Shown: positions 9,053 through 18,695 of the stretch, in pieces
How the letters are laid out: each line of letters starts with the position of its first letter
How positions within the stretch are numbered: position 1 is the stretch's first letter
Assembly: GCA_024278755.1 (NCBI GenBank)
Contig: JAJRSO010000069.1
Location: 1-64,000, forward strand
Source of the DNA: Calditrichota bacterium
GTDB lineage: Bacteria > Calditrichota > Calditrichia > Calditrichales > Calditrichaceae
Direction: 5' to 3'
Length of the DNA stretch: 64,000 bases
Translations under genes and position numbers: made by a program
The notes under the pieces: model-generated
Told to the model about the DNA's origin: nothing
The model's database searches: none
The model's input: only the letters and a program-made list of their open reading frames with translations

Positions 9053-9910
9053 TTATTCTTTTATTTTGCTTAGATAGGTCTGAATCTGAGCATTGTTTTT
9101 TGTTTCTTTTAGCAAACGTTCTCTTTCTTTTTCGCGCCGCTCCCGTTTAATACGGAAAATAATTTGATTCTTAACCAGATCCAGTTCCCGGATGGTTCCT
9201 TTTTTCTCCAAATCCAATAGTTGTAAAAAATGGTAGCCGTCTTTTGTTTTAATCGGCTTCGAAACGGCGCCGGTTTTCATCCGCTTTAGCGTGCGGATAA
9301 AATTATCCGGAAGAACGTTTAGAGGCACATATCCCAAATCGCCATTCGGTTGTTCTTTGGTTGATTTTTCATCAAAATAATAGCGTTTAATAAGCGCGGA
9401 TAAATCATCGGTCTTTTCAATTTCCTTAAAAATAACCTTGTCACGGTGTTAGACAAACAGGTGTACCAGGTGTACTTCGTCTTCCCGCCTTACAAATTCC
9501 CGGCGATGTTTTTGATAATATTCTTCTATATCCTGATGTGAAACGCTATACTCTTTATCCAAACGGGCATTTAAAAAACGCTGGACTAATAATGATTTAC
9601 CATATTCACTAATATAAAAATTCTCTTTAGGACTAAATTTAAAACCTTCCTGAAGCGCTGCCTGATATAACACTTCATTTTCAACCCATTTGGAGATTAT
9701 ATCTCTTTTTAAAACAAGCGCCGTCTCGTTATCCAGACCGTCCGGCAAACTGTAATCCAGTTGTTCTTTAACGAGATAACTATCGTTTACCTGAGCAACC
9801 ATATCTTCGGGCGGCTGGTTGCGCTGCCCGCACTGATTTACTAAAACAAGAAAAAGAGCAGCCGGTATGAATAACCGGATGCTCTTTTTTAGACGGTTTA
9901 ATACAGACAT
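9053..9910 (-). pseudogene. Parvulin-type PPIase lipoprotein interrupted by one in-frame TAA
   Basis: A single frame of 286 codons runs from the ATG at 9910 to a TAA at 9053, broken only by TAA at codon 154 (9449-9451). The first part has a signal sequence with a Cys near residue 27 (a poor lipobox, LVNQC) and a SurA-like helical region. The second part has the parvulin core ending (GDLGYVPL, KDGYHFLQLLDLEKKG) and a charged C-terminus. The codons on both sides of the stop make sense in the same frame (VHLVHLFV, stop, HRDKVIFKEIE), so one base change would restore the protein. The gene overlaps the preceding PPIase by one base (TGATG) and is followed by surA after 12 bp. It may be a recent nonsense mutation, a site of readthrough or a sequence error. 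Confidence 0.82.
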
Positions 9911-11607
9911 CAGATTTTTTCCACCAACGCTGTATTGATTTTAACGGAGTATTTGTTCCGCAGTTCTTTTTCCCAGGCCGCACGAAGTTCTTTGGATTTC
10001 ATATTCTGAATCTTATTTTTTACCTGAGTGCGAACTTCATTAAACGGGCGTAATGTTTTTTCTTTGCGTTTACCTGTCTTAAAAACAGCCCAACCGTTGC
10101 GATACTTCACCGGGCCGCCTATTTTCCCGGGGCCAAGCACAAAGGCTTCTTTCGAAACAGCGCCTCTGCGGTTCTCGGCTTTATATCCCAGGTAACCTTT
10201 TTTCTTTTGATAATATTTATCCTCCGAATAACGGGTTGCTAATTTCTCGAAGTTTGAACCGGCTTTCGCTTTTCGGGCAATTTTTTTGGCCAGGTTTTCA
10301 TCGGTTACATAGATTTCCCAAAGTTCTATCTGCGCGGGACGTTCATATTCGGTAGGGTGTTCATCATAATATGCCTGAACTTCTGCATCGCTAACCTGCG
10401 CCTTATCCTGCACTTCATGTTTCTCTGCCAAACCGGCCAGGCGGGTATCTTTTGCATTTTGCATCTGCGTCTGAATATCCGCTTCTTTATCAATACCCAT
10501 TTTTTCAGCATCCTGAATCACAATATCCAGCAACGAAGCATTGTTTACTTCCTGGGTTAAGGCCTCTTTACTCTTTAAACGGGATTCCAGCATTCGAAAC
10601 CGTTTTCCGTAAAAATTAAAAATATCATTCAGCACCAGTTTACCGCCGGACCATTCGGCCAGTGGAAGATTTCGTTCCTCATCGGTAAACCCGTCGGCGC
10701 CGGAGCCCGGTTTTTTGGTTTTTGCCGCTTCTGCTATTTTTTCAATATTTTCATCAATGGTTTTATAGTCGTAGTCTTTCCGTAGTTTTTCGCTGTGACG
10801 ATTCCACATGGCCGCGCCGCTATCCTGCCTTGACGGGTAGAGCCGGCGTTTAAGGTTTAGCTTTTCTTTATCAAAATTTGCCGGATTATAGGCGGGATTG
10901 GTGCGCCGATCTTCCACTTTAATAATATGAAAACCAAACGGTGTTTCCACGACGTCGGATATTTCGCCGCTTTTTAAGGCAAAGGCCGCGTTTTCAAAAG
11001 AAGGCGCCATACGTCCCTTTGAAAAATATCCGAGATCGCCTTTACTTTTTGCAGACGGACCATCCGAATTCTTCTCTGCCAGCGTTCCGAAATCCTCACC
11101 GTTTTTAGCGCGTTTAGCCAGCTTTGCCGCAATGGCGGCGGCCTCTTCTTTTGTACGATTTACCGTACTGCGCTGAGCGCCTTTATAGGCAATCAGTATA
11201 TGACTGGCTTTTACCTGCTCTTTGTTTTTATCAAACTCCGCCCGCAATTCACTTTCCGGAATGAGCTTATCGACAATTATTTTTTCAAAATAGCGATTGC
11301 TAAGCATGCGGGATTTAAGCATTTTAATATCGGCTTTGTACGATTCATCGTCTTCAAGGCCTAATTTCTCGCCGTCCATCGCCTTCATCTTGTTCAGAAT
11401 CATTTTGTTTAACAGGCTCATTTTAACCGCCGAGTCCACCTCGGCATACGAGTCTTTCGGCCCAAACCGCCGGCTTAAATTTTGTTTAAAAACTTCGGCG
11501 GAAATCTTTGCTCCCCCTACTTTGGCTACCGTATCATCCGATAAACCGCAACCGGTCAGATAGAGCAGGCCACTTAATAAAAATGTAAATAAAACGACTT
11601 TACGCAT
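9910..11607 (-). CDS. Double-domain parvulin peptidyl-prolyl isomerase lipoprotein
   Basis: This 565-aa lipoprotein has a clear lipobox (YLTGC, Cys at about residue 20), so it is probably anchored in the envelope. A complete parvulin domain lies at about 130-240 (ASHILIAYKG, GDLGYFSKGRMAPSF, FGFHIIKVEDRR). A second, more diverged one lies at about 420-530 (IELWEIYVTD, KKGYLGYKAENRRGAVS, GWAVFKTGKR). It is PrsA- or PpiD-like and should act on periplasmic proteins. It follows mfd by 75 bp and overlaps the next PPIase start by one base, giving three PPIases in one transcription unit. Confidence 0.88.
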   Translation of the reverse strand: MRKVVLFTFLLSGLLYLTGCGLSDDTVAKVGGAKISAEVFKQNLSRRFGPKDSYAEVDSAVKMSLLNKMILNKMKAMDGEKLGLEDDESYKADIKMLKSRMLSNRYFEKIIVDKLIPESELRAEFDKNKEQVKASHILIAYKGAQRSTVNRTKEEAAAIAAKLAKRAKNGEDFGTLAEKNSDGPSAKSKGDLGYFSKGRMAPSFENAAFALKSGEISDVVETPFGFHIIKVEDRRTNPAYNPANFDKEKLNLKRRLYPSRQDSGAAMWNRHSEKLRKDYDYKTIDENIEKIAEAAKTKKPGSGADGFTDEERNLPLAEWSGGKLVLNDIFNFYGKRFRMLESRLKSKEALTQEVNNASLLDIVIQDAEKMGIDKEADIQTQMQNAKDTRLAGLAEKHEVQDKAQVSDAEVQAYYDEHPTEYERPAQIELWEIYVTDENLAKKIARKAKAGSNFEKLATRYSEDKYYQKKKGYLGYKAENRRGAVSKEAFVLGPGKIGGPVKYRNGWAVFKTGKRKEKTLRPFNEVRTQVKNKIQNMKSKELRAAWEKELRNKYSVKINTALVEKI

Positions 11608-11682
11608 TATACCTCCTAATAAAAAAAATGAGTTGGTTTTTACATAGCATTAATACGAAATTTATAAAAACGAATGTTTAAT

Positions 11683-14600
11683 TTACCTATTTTCGTCTAT
11701 GGTGCGCAAAAATATTTTGGCAAAGTCCAAAGTGTCTACGCGCGTATGTCCCTGTAATTTTATTTCCACTGCCAAATCTTTCTGGTCCATAAACCGTACT
11801 GCCGCCATTCTCTGCTGCATCAGTCGCGGAATCATTTCCGAAAAAAAACGATCGTCGTGCTGCGCCTCTTCGGCAAAAAACAATTTCATCCGGTCGGATT
11901 TCAGCACAATTCGTTTGGCATAGAGCCGGGCCGCCAGCAGTTTTATCTCGACCGCCGATAAAAAATGTATTACTTCCTGCGGCAGTTTCCCAAAGCGATC
12001 TTCCAGTTCCAGCTTCATTTCGCTTATCTGATCGCCTTCCGAAAAATTTACTAAACGATGGTAAACCGTAATTCGTTCCATTTCGCCGGGAATATATTCT
12101 TCTGGAATAAACAAATCGAAATCCACATCCAGTTTAGCATCCGTTTTTGGGTTGCTTTCGGTCGCGGTTTCGGCAAATTCTTCGCCCGGCGTCAGCCCCT
12201 GTTTCAGCTCGTTTACCGCTTCATCTAAAATTTTGCAATACAAATCAAAACCGACCGTCTGCACAAAGCCGCTCTGTTCTTTTCCCAGTAAATTACCGGC
12301 CCCGCGTATTTCCAAATCCCGCAGGGCAATTTTATAGCCCGAACCGAGATCGGTAAAATCCTGAATGGCCCGCAGCCGTTTGCGCGCTGTTTCGGTTATC
12401 TTATCCATCGAAGGAATAAGCAGATAAGCGTAGGCCTGCACATTGGAACGGCCCACCCGGCCGCGCAACTGATACAATTGCGACAGGCCAAAGGTGTCCG
12501 CCCGGTTGATAATGATAGTATTTACATTGGGAATATCCAGGCCATTTTCGATAATCATACTGGCGACCAGCACATCGTATTTATGATGCATAAAATCGAG
12601 CATGGCCTTTTCTAACTGTTTTTCCGGTAGCTGTCCGTGGGCGGCTTCCACCCGGGCCTGTGGCACCAGCGTTCGCAATGTATCGCGAACCGCGTTGATT
12701 GTCTGTACCCGGTTATGCACAAAATAGACCTGACCGCCGCGGTCGATTTCCGCGCTTATTATCTGATACAAACGGTCCTCGTCCCAATTAATAATTTTAG
12801 TCATTACCGGCAGACGGTTAGCGGGCGGCGTATCGATATTGGATAAATCCCGGGCGCCCATCAAAGCCATATGCAGCGTACGCGGGATGGGGGTCGCCGT
12901 CATGGAAAGAATATCCACGGATAAGCGGTATTTTTTCAGACGCTCTTTCTGTTTTACGCCAAAACGCTGTTCTTCGTCCACAATCAGCAGACCCAAATCT
13001 TTAAACTGTACATCCTGCGAAAGCAAGCGGTGTGTTCCGATGACTAAATCTACTTTTCCCTGAACCAGTTGTTCCAGAATTTTTTTTTGCTGCCCGGCCG
13101 AGCGAAAACGGTTTAGCATTTCCACCTGAACCGGAAATTCTTTTAACCGCTCTTTAAATGTTTCATAATGCTGAAAGGCCAAAATGGTCGTGGGCACCAG
13201 AACGGCCGCCTGTTTGCCGTCCATAATGGTTTTAAAAGCCGCGCGCAGGGCCACTTCCGTTTTCCCAAAGCCTACATCCCCGCAAAGCAGACGATCCATC
13301 GGTTTTTCATTTTCCATATCGGCTTTAATTTCGGCAATGGATTTTAACTGGTCTTCCGTCTCTTCGAAAGCAAAAGAAGCTTCCAGTTCTTTTTGCCAGT
13401 GGCTGTCTTCGGCAAAGGCATATCCGCCCTCCGCCTTGCGGGCCGCGTATAACTGAATCAATTCGGCGGCGGTCTTTTTTAAGCTTTCTTTTGTTTTTTG
13501 TTTGGTGCGCTCCCACTCGGTTGTTCCGAGTTTGGTCATTTTAGGCTGAACGCCTTCTTCGGAGCCGAATTTCTGCACCCGGCTTAAATTATCCACCGTT
13601 ACAAAAAGATGGTCGCCGTCGCGGTAGGCAATTTTAATACACTCTTTTTTGGAGGCGCCCAAATCCAGCATTTCCATGCCGAGATACTGACCGATACCAT
13701 AGTCGATATGCACTACAAAATCATACACATTAAGCGAACTAAGCTGGCGCAGGTATTCGCCGTTTTTAAAGCGTTTGTAGGTGCGCCGCCGCTTAAAACG
13801 GTTAAAAATCTCATGATCGGTTAAAACAAAGATATGGCCCTCGGAAAGACTAAAGCCATTGTGCAAAGCGCCTACTTCGATACGGCCGTTAAAGGGAATT
13901 TCTTCTTCCTCGATAATTTCATTTATACGGTCGGCCTGACTCGGATTAAGGGTTTGAATAAAGAGTTGCGCATGCGGATCGGTTTTATAGTGTTTTATCA
14001 GATATTGCAAAAACAGTTTTACGCTGCCGTTAAAATCAGGATGCGGCTTTACCTTAAAATCAATTGCCGTAAAAGACGCATCCTGAATCAGGTCGCTTTT
14101 ACACAGCGTGTACGTTTCGAATAGTTTCTGTAGCCGTTCTCCGGAAAAATATCGCTCCGCAGGCGGCGGTTCTTCGATATTTTCGTCCTGTAATTCTCTG
14201 TATTTTGCTTCGGCAGCGCTAAAAAGCGCTTCAGTTTTTATAAGGATCTCCTGGCTGTCTTCTATAAAAAAGATGGTTTCTTCGGGAAGAAAATCGCTGA
14301 TAAACGCTTTGGCGGAGGCGTCATTAAACAGATTGGGGAGAATGGTTATTTCATTCATTGTTTCGATGGAACGTTGCGAAAAAACGTCAAACTTACGAAT
14401 GGATTCGATCTCATTTCCGAAAAATTCAATTCGCAGCGGGTCTTCATAATTCCACACAAACAGATCGATAATGCCGCCGCGCACGCTGAAATCGCCTACT
14501 TTTTCCACCATCTCTTCGCGTTTTAAACCGCCTTTCTGAAGCTGGGACACCAGATGGTCAAAAGGGATACTGCCGCCTTTTTTTAAATAGAGCTGTCGGT

Positions 14601-15006
14601 CCAAAAACTGTTCGGGCATGGGAAAACTGCTGACCAGTCCGGCCGGTTCGGCCACGGCAATCCATTGTTCCGATTCAATAAAGGCCTGCATAGCTTCGAT
14701 ACGTAAACTCAGTTGGCTAGGGCTGGGATGGCTCTGGCTATACGGCTCAAACTCGATGGCAGGTAAAAAGACGACCGGTACGTCTTTGCAGATTAACTGT
14801 AAATCGTCGTACATGCGCTCGGCGGAATCCAGGTCACTGGCCAGATACAATAACGGCCGTTTCATTTCCCTAAATAAATAGGAACCGATAAAAGCGCGAA
14901 AGGAGCCCGGAATGTGTTGGAACTGAACTTTGTGCTTTTGTGCAAGCTGCGCTGCCGTTTGCCGCAGAGCGGGATGTTCGTAGATTTTTGATTTCAGAAT
15001 GGTCAT
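11683..15006 (-). CDS. mfd: Transcription-repair coupling factor Mfd
   Basis: Mfd is the ATP-dependent translocase that removes stalled RNA polymerase at DNA lesions and recruits UvrA. At 1107 aa it is close to the family length. The N-terminal UvrB-like region includes FSVRGGIIDLFVW. The polymerase-interaction region follows (VHIDYGIGQYLGMEML). The helicase core shows Walker A GDVGFGKTEVA, the DEEQ box (IVDEEQRFGVKQ), SMTATPIPRTL and the translocation region with QLRGRVGRS. The C-terminus is a TRCF domain. It starts 8 bp after the TPR gene at 15015-15866 and precedes the PPIase genes. Confidence 0.97.
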   Translation of the reverse strand: MTILKSKIYEHPALRQTAAQLAQKHKVQFQHIPGSFRAFIGSYLFREMKRPLLYLASDLDSAERMYDDLQLICKDVPVVFLPAIEFEPYSQSHPSPSQLSLRIEAMQAFIESEQWIAVAEPAGLVSSFPMPEQFLDRQLYLKKGGSIPFDHLVSQLQKGGLKREEMVEKVGDFSVRGGIIDLFVWNYEDPLRIEFFGNEIESIRKFDVFSQRSIETMNEITILPNLFNDASAKAFISDFLPEETIFFIEDSQEILIKTEALFSAAEAKYRELQDENIEEPPPAERYFSGERLQKLFETYTLCKSDLIQDASFTAIDFKVKPHPDFNGSVKLFLQYLIKHYKTDPHAQLFIQTLNPSQADRINEIIEEEEIPFNGRIEVGALHNGFSLSEGHIFVLTDHEIFNRFKRRRTYKRFKNGEYLRQLSSLNVYDFVVHIDYGIGQYLGMEMLDLGASKKECIKIAYRDGDHLFVTVDNLSRVQKFGSEEGVQPKMTKLGTTEWERTKQKTKESLKKTAAELIQLYAARKAEGGYAFAEDSHWQKELEASFAFEETEDQLKSIAEIKADMENEKPMDRLLCGDVGFGKTEVALRAAFKTIMDGKQAAVLVPTTILAFQHYETFKERLKEFPVQVEMLNRFRSAGQQKKILEQLVQGKVDLVIGTHRLLSQDVQFKDLGLLIVDEEQRFGVKQKERLKKYRLSVDILSMTATPIPRTLHMALMGARDLSNIDTPPANRLPVMTKIINWDEDRLYQIISAEIDRGGQVYFVHNRVQTINAVRDTLRTLVPQARVEAAHGQLPEKQLEKAMLDFMHHKYDVLVASMIIENGLDIPNVNTIIINRADTFGLSQLYQLRGRVGRSNVQAYAYLLIPSMDKITETARKRLRAIQDFTDLGSGYKIALRDLEIRGAGNLLGKEQSGFVQTVGFDLYCKILDEAVNELKQGLTPGEEFAETATESNPKTDAKLDVDFDLFIPEEYIPGEMERITVYHRLVNFSEGDQISEMKLELEDRFGKLPQEVIHFLSAVEIKLLAARLYAKRIVLKSDRMKLFFAEEAQHDDRFFSEMIPRLMQQRMAAVRFMDQKDLAVEIKLQGHTRVDTLDFAKIFLRTIDENR

Positions 15007-15014
15007 ATGCAGAA

Positions 15015-15866
15015 CTAAGCGTTCGGCTCCTTCATTTCCCCGTTTCCGCCTTTGCGAATTCTGGCCAATTCCACGCTATAACGTCCGTTGGGATAGTTTT
15101 TTTTCAACTCGGTATAGTATTTTTCAAAAACATCATCCCGTCCCAGATATTTAAAAGAGACGGCCGTTAAAAAGCCCACCGATTCCATATCAAAAAAGGA
15201 AGGGTCATGTTTGGTTACGGTTTCGCATAAATTGATCGTATTCAGATAATTTTTACGGTGGAAATTAATAAAAGCCAGCCCAAAGAGCCCGGTCGCCCGG
15301 CGCGGGTCATTCTGGGCGTTTTCCAGCAGCTCTTCAAAAATGCGTTCGCTTTCTTCCACCTGATTCCGGTAGTATTTAACAAATCCCTTAAAAAACAACA
15401 GGGTCAGCCAGTACTCTTTTTCATTTTGATAAAAATAGCTCTCCACCTGATTGATCCATTTTTCCGATTCTTCATACTTCTGTAACCGGAAATAAATTTT
15501 CAATAGTTCAAAAATGGCCATCTGCTGCTTTTGAGAACTAGTGTCAATTTTTAAGGACTTTTCCAGATATTCCACCGCCTCGTCCATGCGGCTCAGAGCG
15601 CTGTAACTGAACCCGGCCAGACGATACAAGTCTTCTTTTGCCTCGTAATCCGCATTGAGTTCCAACGTGTTTTCGCAGGCTTCCACACAGCGGTCGTATT
15701 GTTTCTGGTGATAAAAAAGCCAGCTTAGCTCGGCCCAGATAACGGCTTTTTGCTGCTGAGCCGGATTTGTTTTTAAGGCGCTTAAATACACTTTGGAGGC
15801 TTCGCTGTATTTTTTCTTTTCAAACAGGTCACGCGCCCGTTTTATCGTTTCGTCAAATGTATTCAT
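15015..15866 (-). CDS. TPR repeat protein upstream of mfd
   Basis: This is a 283-aa soluble protein with no signal peptide, made almost entirely of helical pairs of the TPR type. Examples are YSEASKVYLSALKTNPAQQ, WLFYHQKQYDRCVEACENTL and RMDEAVEYLEKSLKID. About six repeats can be followed. There is no catalytic motif, and it probably mediates protein contacts. It is the first gene of the minus-strand series and is followed by mfd after 8 bp, so the pair is likely co-transcribed. Confidence 0.72.
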   Translation of the reverse strand: MNTFDETIKRARDLFEKKKYSEASKVYLSALKTNPAQQQKAVIWAELSWLFYHQKQYDRCVEACENTLELNADYEAKEDLYRLAGFSYSALSRMDEAVEYLEKSLKIDTSSQKQQMAIFELLKIYFRLQKYEESEKWINQVESYFYQNEKEYWLTLLFFKGFVKYYRNQVEESERIFEELLENAQNDPRRATGLFGLAFINFHRKNYLNTINLCETVTKHDPSFFDMESVGFLTAVSFKYLGRDDVFEKYYTELKKNYPNGRYSVELARIRKGGNGEMKEPNA

Positions 15867-16158
15867 TTTTCGTCTTTCATCTTAAAAGATTAATCAATCT
15901 TATCACAAATGTTCTAAAAAATATGATTACCACTAAAATGAACGTTTGCTTTAAAGTTCTGAACAAAGAAACCGTCATTGCGATCCCGAGAATCGGAAAA
16001 AGCAATCCTACTTAAGATCGCCACATCCGGTAATAGCCGGATTTGCGAAGACGGATAAAAACTGCTCAATTTAGATATTAATTATTCCTCTCTTCATTAT
16101 CTTCGCGAACTTCGTGGTAATTTTTTTATTATTTGCCAGGGATTCCCAAAAAGAAACC
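15867..16158. other. Intergenic stretch with degenerate interspersed repeats
   Basis: I see no gene here. It contains a stretch (15974-16008) starting GTCATTGCGATCCC and ending AAGCAATCC, which resembles a widespread bacterial intergenic repeat. A small hairpin (ATCCGG, loop TAATAG, CCGGAT) follows at about 16028-16045, then a repeat-like TTGCGAAGACGG. The hairpin lies beyond the lon stop codon but has no clear U-tract, so I do not call it a terminator. Confidence 0.5.
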
Positions 16159-18501
16159 CTATTTTTCTTTTTCTTCAAAGGCCAAGTCTACCAGTTCATC
16201 CACTTCTTTTATAAAATGGAATTGCATTTTACTGATATTTTTCTTTGGAATCTCTTCGAGATCGCGGCGGTTTTTCTCGGGCAAGATAATCGTATTAATC
16301 CCGGCGCGCTTGGCCGCCAGTACTTTTTCGCGGATACCGCCCACGGGCAGCACCAGACCGCGCAGGGTTATTTCGCAGGTCATAGCCAGATTGCTTTTAA
16401 GGCGGCGGTTGGTGTACAGTGAAAACAGGGCCGAAAAAATAGTGATGCCCGCGCTGGGTCCGTCCTTGGGAACCGCCCCGGCCGGCACATGAATATGGGT
16501 ATCGTATTTTTCGTAAAAGGATTCTTCCACGCCGTATTGATCGGCGTTGGCCCGTAAATGACTCAGGGCCGCCGAGGCCGATTCTTTCATCACCTCGCCC
16601 AATTTTCCGGTTAAGGTTAAACCGCCTTTTCCTTTCATTCGCGTTGCCTCGATAAACAAAATATCACCGCCCACCGGCGTCCAGGCCAGGCCGGTAGCCA
16701 CGCCGGGACGGGCCACCCGTTCGGCCGTATCCCAGAAAAACCGCTCCGGACCAAGATATTTCGGAACGAGACGCGAAGTAATCGTGCGCCGGGTTACTTT
16801 TTTATCCACAATTTCCTTGGCCGCGCCACGCACAACAGAAGCGATGTTTCGTTCCAGATTACGCACGCCCGCCTCGCGTGTGTAGCGGTGCGCGATTACC
16901 TGAATAGCTTTACGGTTAAACGACACCTGCGTTTCGGTTAGTCCGTGGTTTTCAAGCTGCTTCGGAATCAGAAAACGCTCGGCAATGTGTACTTTTTCTT
17001 CTTCAATATATCCGCTGATGTCGATGATTTCCATCCGGTCGCGCAGGGCGGCAGGAATGGGATCCAGCATATTGGCGGTGGCGATAAACATCACTTTTGA
17101 TAAATCGAACGGCACTTCGAGATAGTGATCGGCAAAGGAAAAATTCTGTTCCGGGTCCAGCACTTCCAGCAAGGCGGACGATGGATCGCCCCGGAAATCC
17201 GTACCCAGTTTATCTAACTCGTCCAGCATAATCACCGGGTTATTGGAACCCACTTTTTTTACCGCCTGGATAATGCGGCCGGGCAGGGCGCCCACATAAG
17301 TACGCCGGTGTCCGCGGATTTCGGCTTCATCCCGGACACCGCCAAGCGACATACGCGAGAACTTGCGGTTCAGGGCGCGGGCAATGGATTTACCCAAACT
17401 GGTTTTCCCCACGCCCGGAGGGCCCACAAAACAGAGAATGGGGCCTTTCATATCCGATTTTAACTGACGCACGGCTAAATATTCCAGGATGCGTTTTTTT
17501 ACCTTTTCCAATCCGTAATGATCTTCATTTAAAATCTCTTCGGCTTTGTTTACATCGAGGCGGTCTTTGGTGCCTTTTGTCCAGGGCATTTCCAGTAGCC
17601 AATCCAGATAGGTACGGGCAACGGTGTATTCGCTGGACATGGGCGACATACGCGACAACCGATTCAATTCTTTCTCGGCCGCTTCCGCCGCCTCTTTCGG
17701 CATTTTCAGTTTGGCGGCTTTTTCGCGCAGATCATCCAGTTCGGTGCTGGTATCTTCGTATTCGCCCAGCTCTTTTTTGATGGCCTTGAGCTGCTCCCGC
17801 AAAAAATACTGGCGTTGCGTTTTATTCAGCTCGCCCTGCACATCGCTCTGAATTTTTGAGCCGAGTTCCAAAATCTGTAATTCTTTGTTCAGCAGATAGT
17901 GCACTTTGCGCAGCCGTTCTTTTAAATCGACAATTTCCAGAACCTGCTGCTTTTCCGGCGTGCCGAAATTCACCTGAGCCGCAATCAAATCTGACAGTTT
18001 TTCCGGTTCTTCCGTGTTTAAAATCATCACCCTGTGTTCATTTGTCAGGTATGGCGTGTGATCCACAATCTTCTGAAAAGCATTTTTAATATTGCTGGCC
18101 AGAGCGTCGATTTCCAGTCCCTCGTCGAAGATATCCGGCATTTGCAGGATTTTTGCTTCGAAGAAAGGCTCTGTCTGATGAATCTCCTCCACCTTAAAAC
18201 GGTACAATCCCTGCACGATGAGCTGCTCGCTGTTATCGGGCATTTTAAACTTCTTAAGAATCAGCGCCGCCGTTCCCCAGTCGTACAAATCTTCTATCAC
18301 CGGCTCTTCCACCCGTCCGTCGCGCTGGGCAATCAGCCCGATAACTTTGGTCTCTTCATCCAGTCCGTTGACCAGATTGAGTGATTTTTTGCGTCCCACG
18401 GCCAGAGGGATTACCTGGTGTGGAAAAACAACGGTATTGCGCAGCGGCATAATTGGTAGTATTTCATGCGCGTCGGATTCTATATGTATGCTGTCAGTCA
18501 A
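16159..18501 (-). CDS. lon: ATP-dependent Lon protease
   Basis: Lon degrades misfolded and regulatory cytoplasmic proteins. The frame is open to 18582, but the likely start is the TTG at 18499-18501, which has AAGGAGA eight bases upstream and gives the normal Lon N-terminus (HEILPIMPLRNTVVFP). The 780-aa product has the LON substrate domain (1-200), a coiled-coil region, the AAA+ domain with Walker A GPPGVGKTS near residue 360, and the C-terminal serine protease. The catalytic Ser is in KDGPSAG (about 680) and the Lys in GGIREKVLAAK (about 722). All key residues are intact. The gene appears monocistronic. Confidence 0.96.
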   Translation of the reverse strand: MTDSIHIESDAHEILPIMPLRNTVVFPHQVIPLAVGRKKSLNLVNGLDEETKVIGLIAQRDGRVEEPVIEDLYDWGTAALILKKFKMPDNSEQLIVQGLYRFKVEEIHQTEPFFEAKILQMPDIFDEGLEIDALASNIKNAFQKIVDHTPYLTNEHRVMILNTEEPEKLSDLIAAQVNFGTPEKQQVLEIVDLKERLRKVHYLLNKELQILELGSKIQSDVQGELNKTQRQYFLREQLKAIKKELGEYEDTSTELDDLREKAAKLKMPKEAAEAAEKELNRLSRMSPMSSEYTVARTYLDWLLEMPWTKGTKDRLDVNKAEEILNEDHYGLEKVKKRILEYLAVRQLKSDMKGPILCFVGPPGVGKTSLGKSIARALNRKFSRMSLGGVRDEAEIRGHRRTYVGALPGRIIQAVKKVGSNNPVIMLDELDKLGTDFRGDPSSALLEVLDPEQNFSFADHYLEVPFDLSKVMFIATANMLDPIPAALRDRMEIIDISGYIEEEKVHIAERFLIPKQLENHGLTETQVSFNRKAIQVIAHRYTREAGVRNLERNIASVVRGAAKEIVDKKVTRRTITSRLVPKYLGPERFFWDTAERVARPGVATGLAWTPVGGDILFIEATRMKGKGGLTLTGKLGEVMKESASAALSHLRANADQYGVEESFYEKYDTHIHVPAGAVPKDGPSAGITIFSALFSLYTNRRLKSNLAMTCEITLRGLVLPVGGIREKVLAAKRAGINTIILPEKNRRDLEEIPKKNISKMQFHFIKEVDELVDLAFEEKEK

Positions 18502-18695
18502 AATATTCTCCTTTGGTTTTTTCTCAGGTACCGCATTGCAACTTACATACCAACTATCGGATAAAAGCAGAATCAAAGCCAACCCATTGTTCCCAAACAG
18601 ATTACGAAATATCCGAAGCCGCGTGTTTTTTTGAAAATTTCAGTCTTCTTTTAAAAGGCTTTGCCATCCTGTCAGACAACAAACACAATAAACGC

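Noticed and set aside
9449-9451. Genome-wide reassignment of TAA to an amino acid
   Set aside because: Many intact genes here end at TAA exactly where their families end, so TAA is a normal stop.
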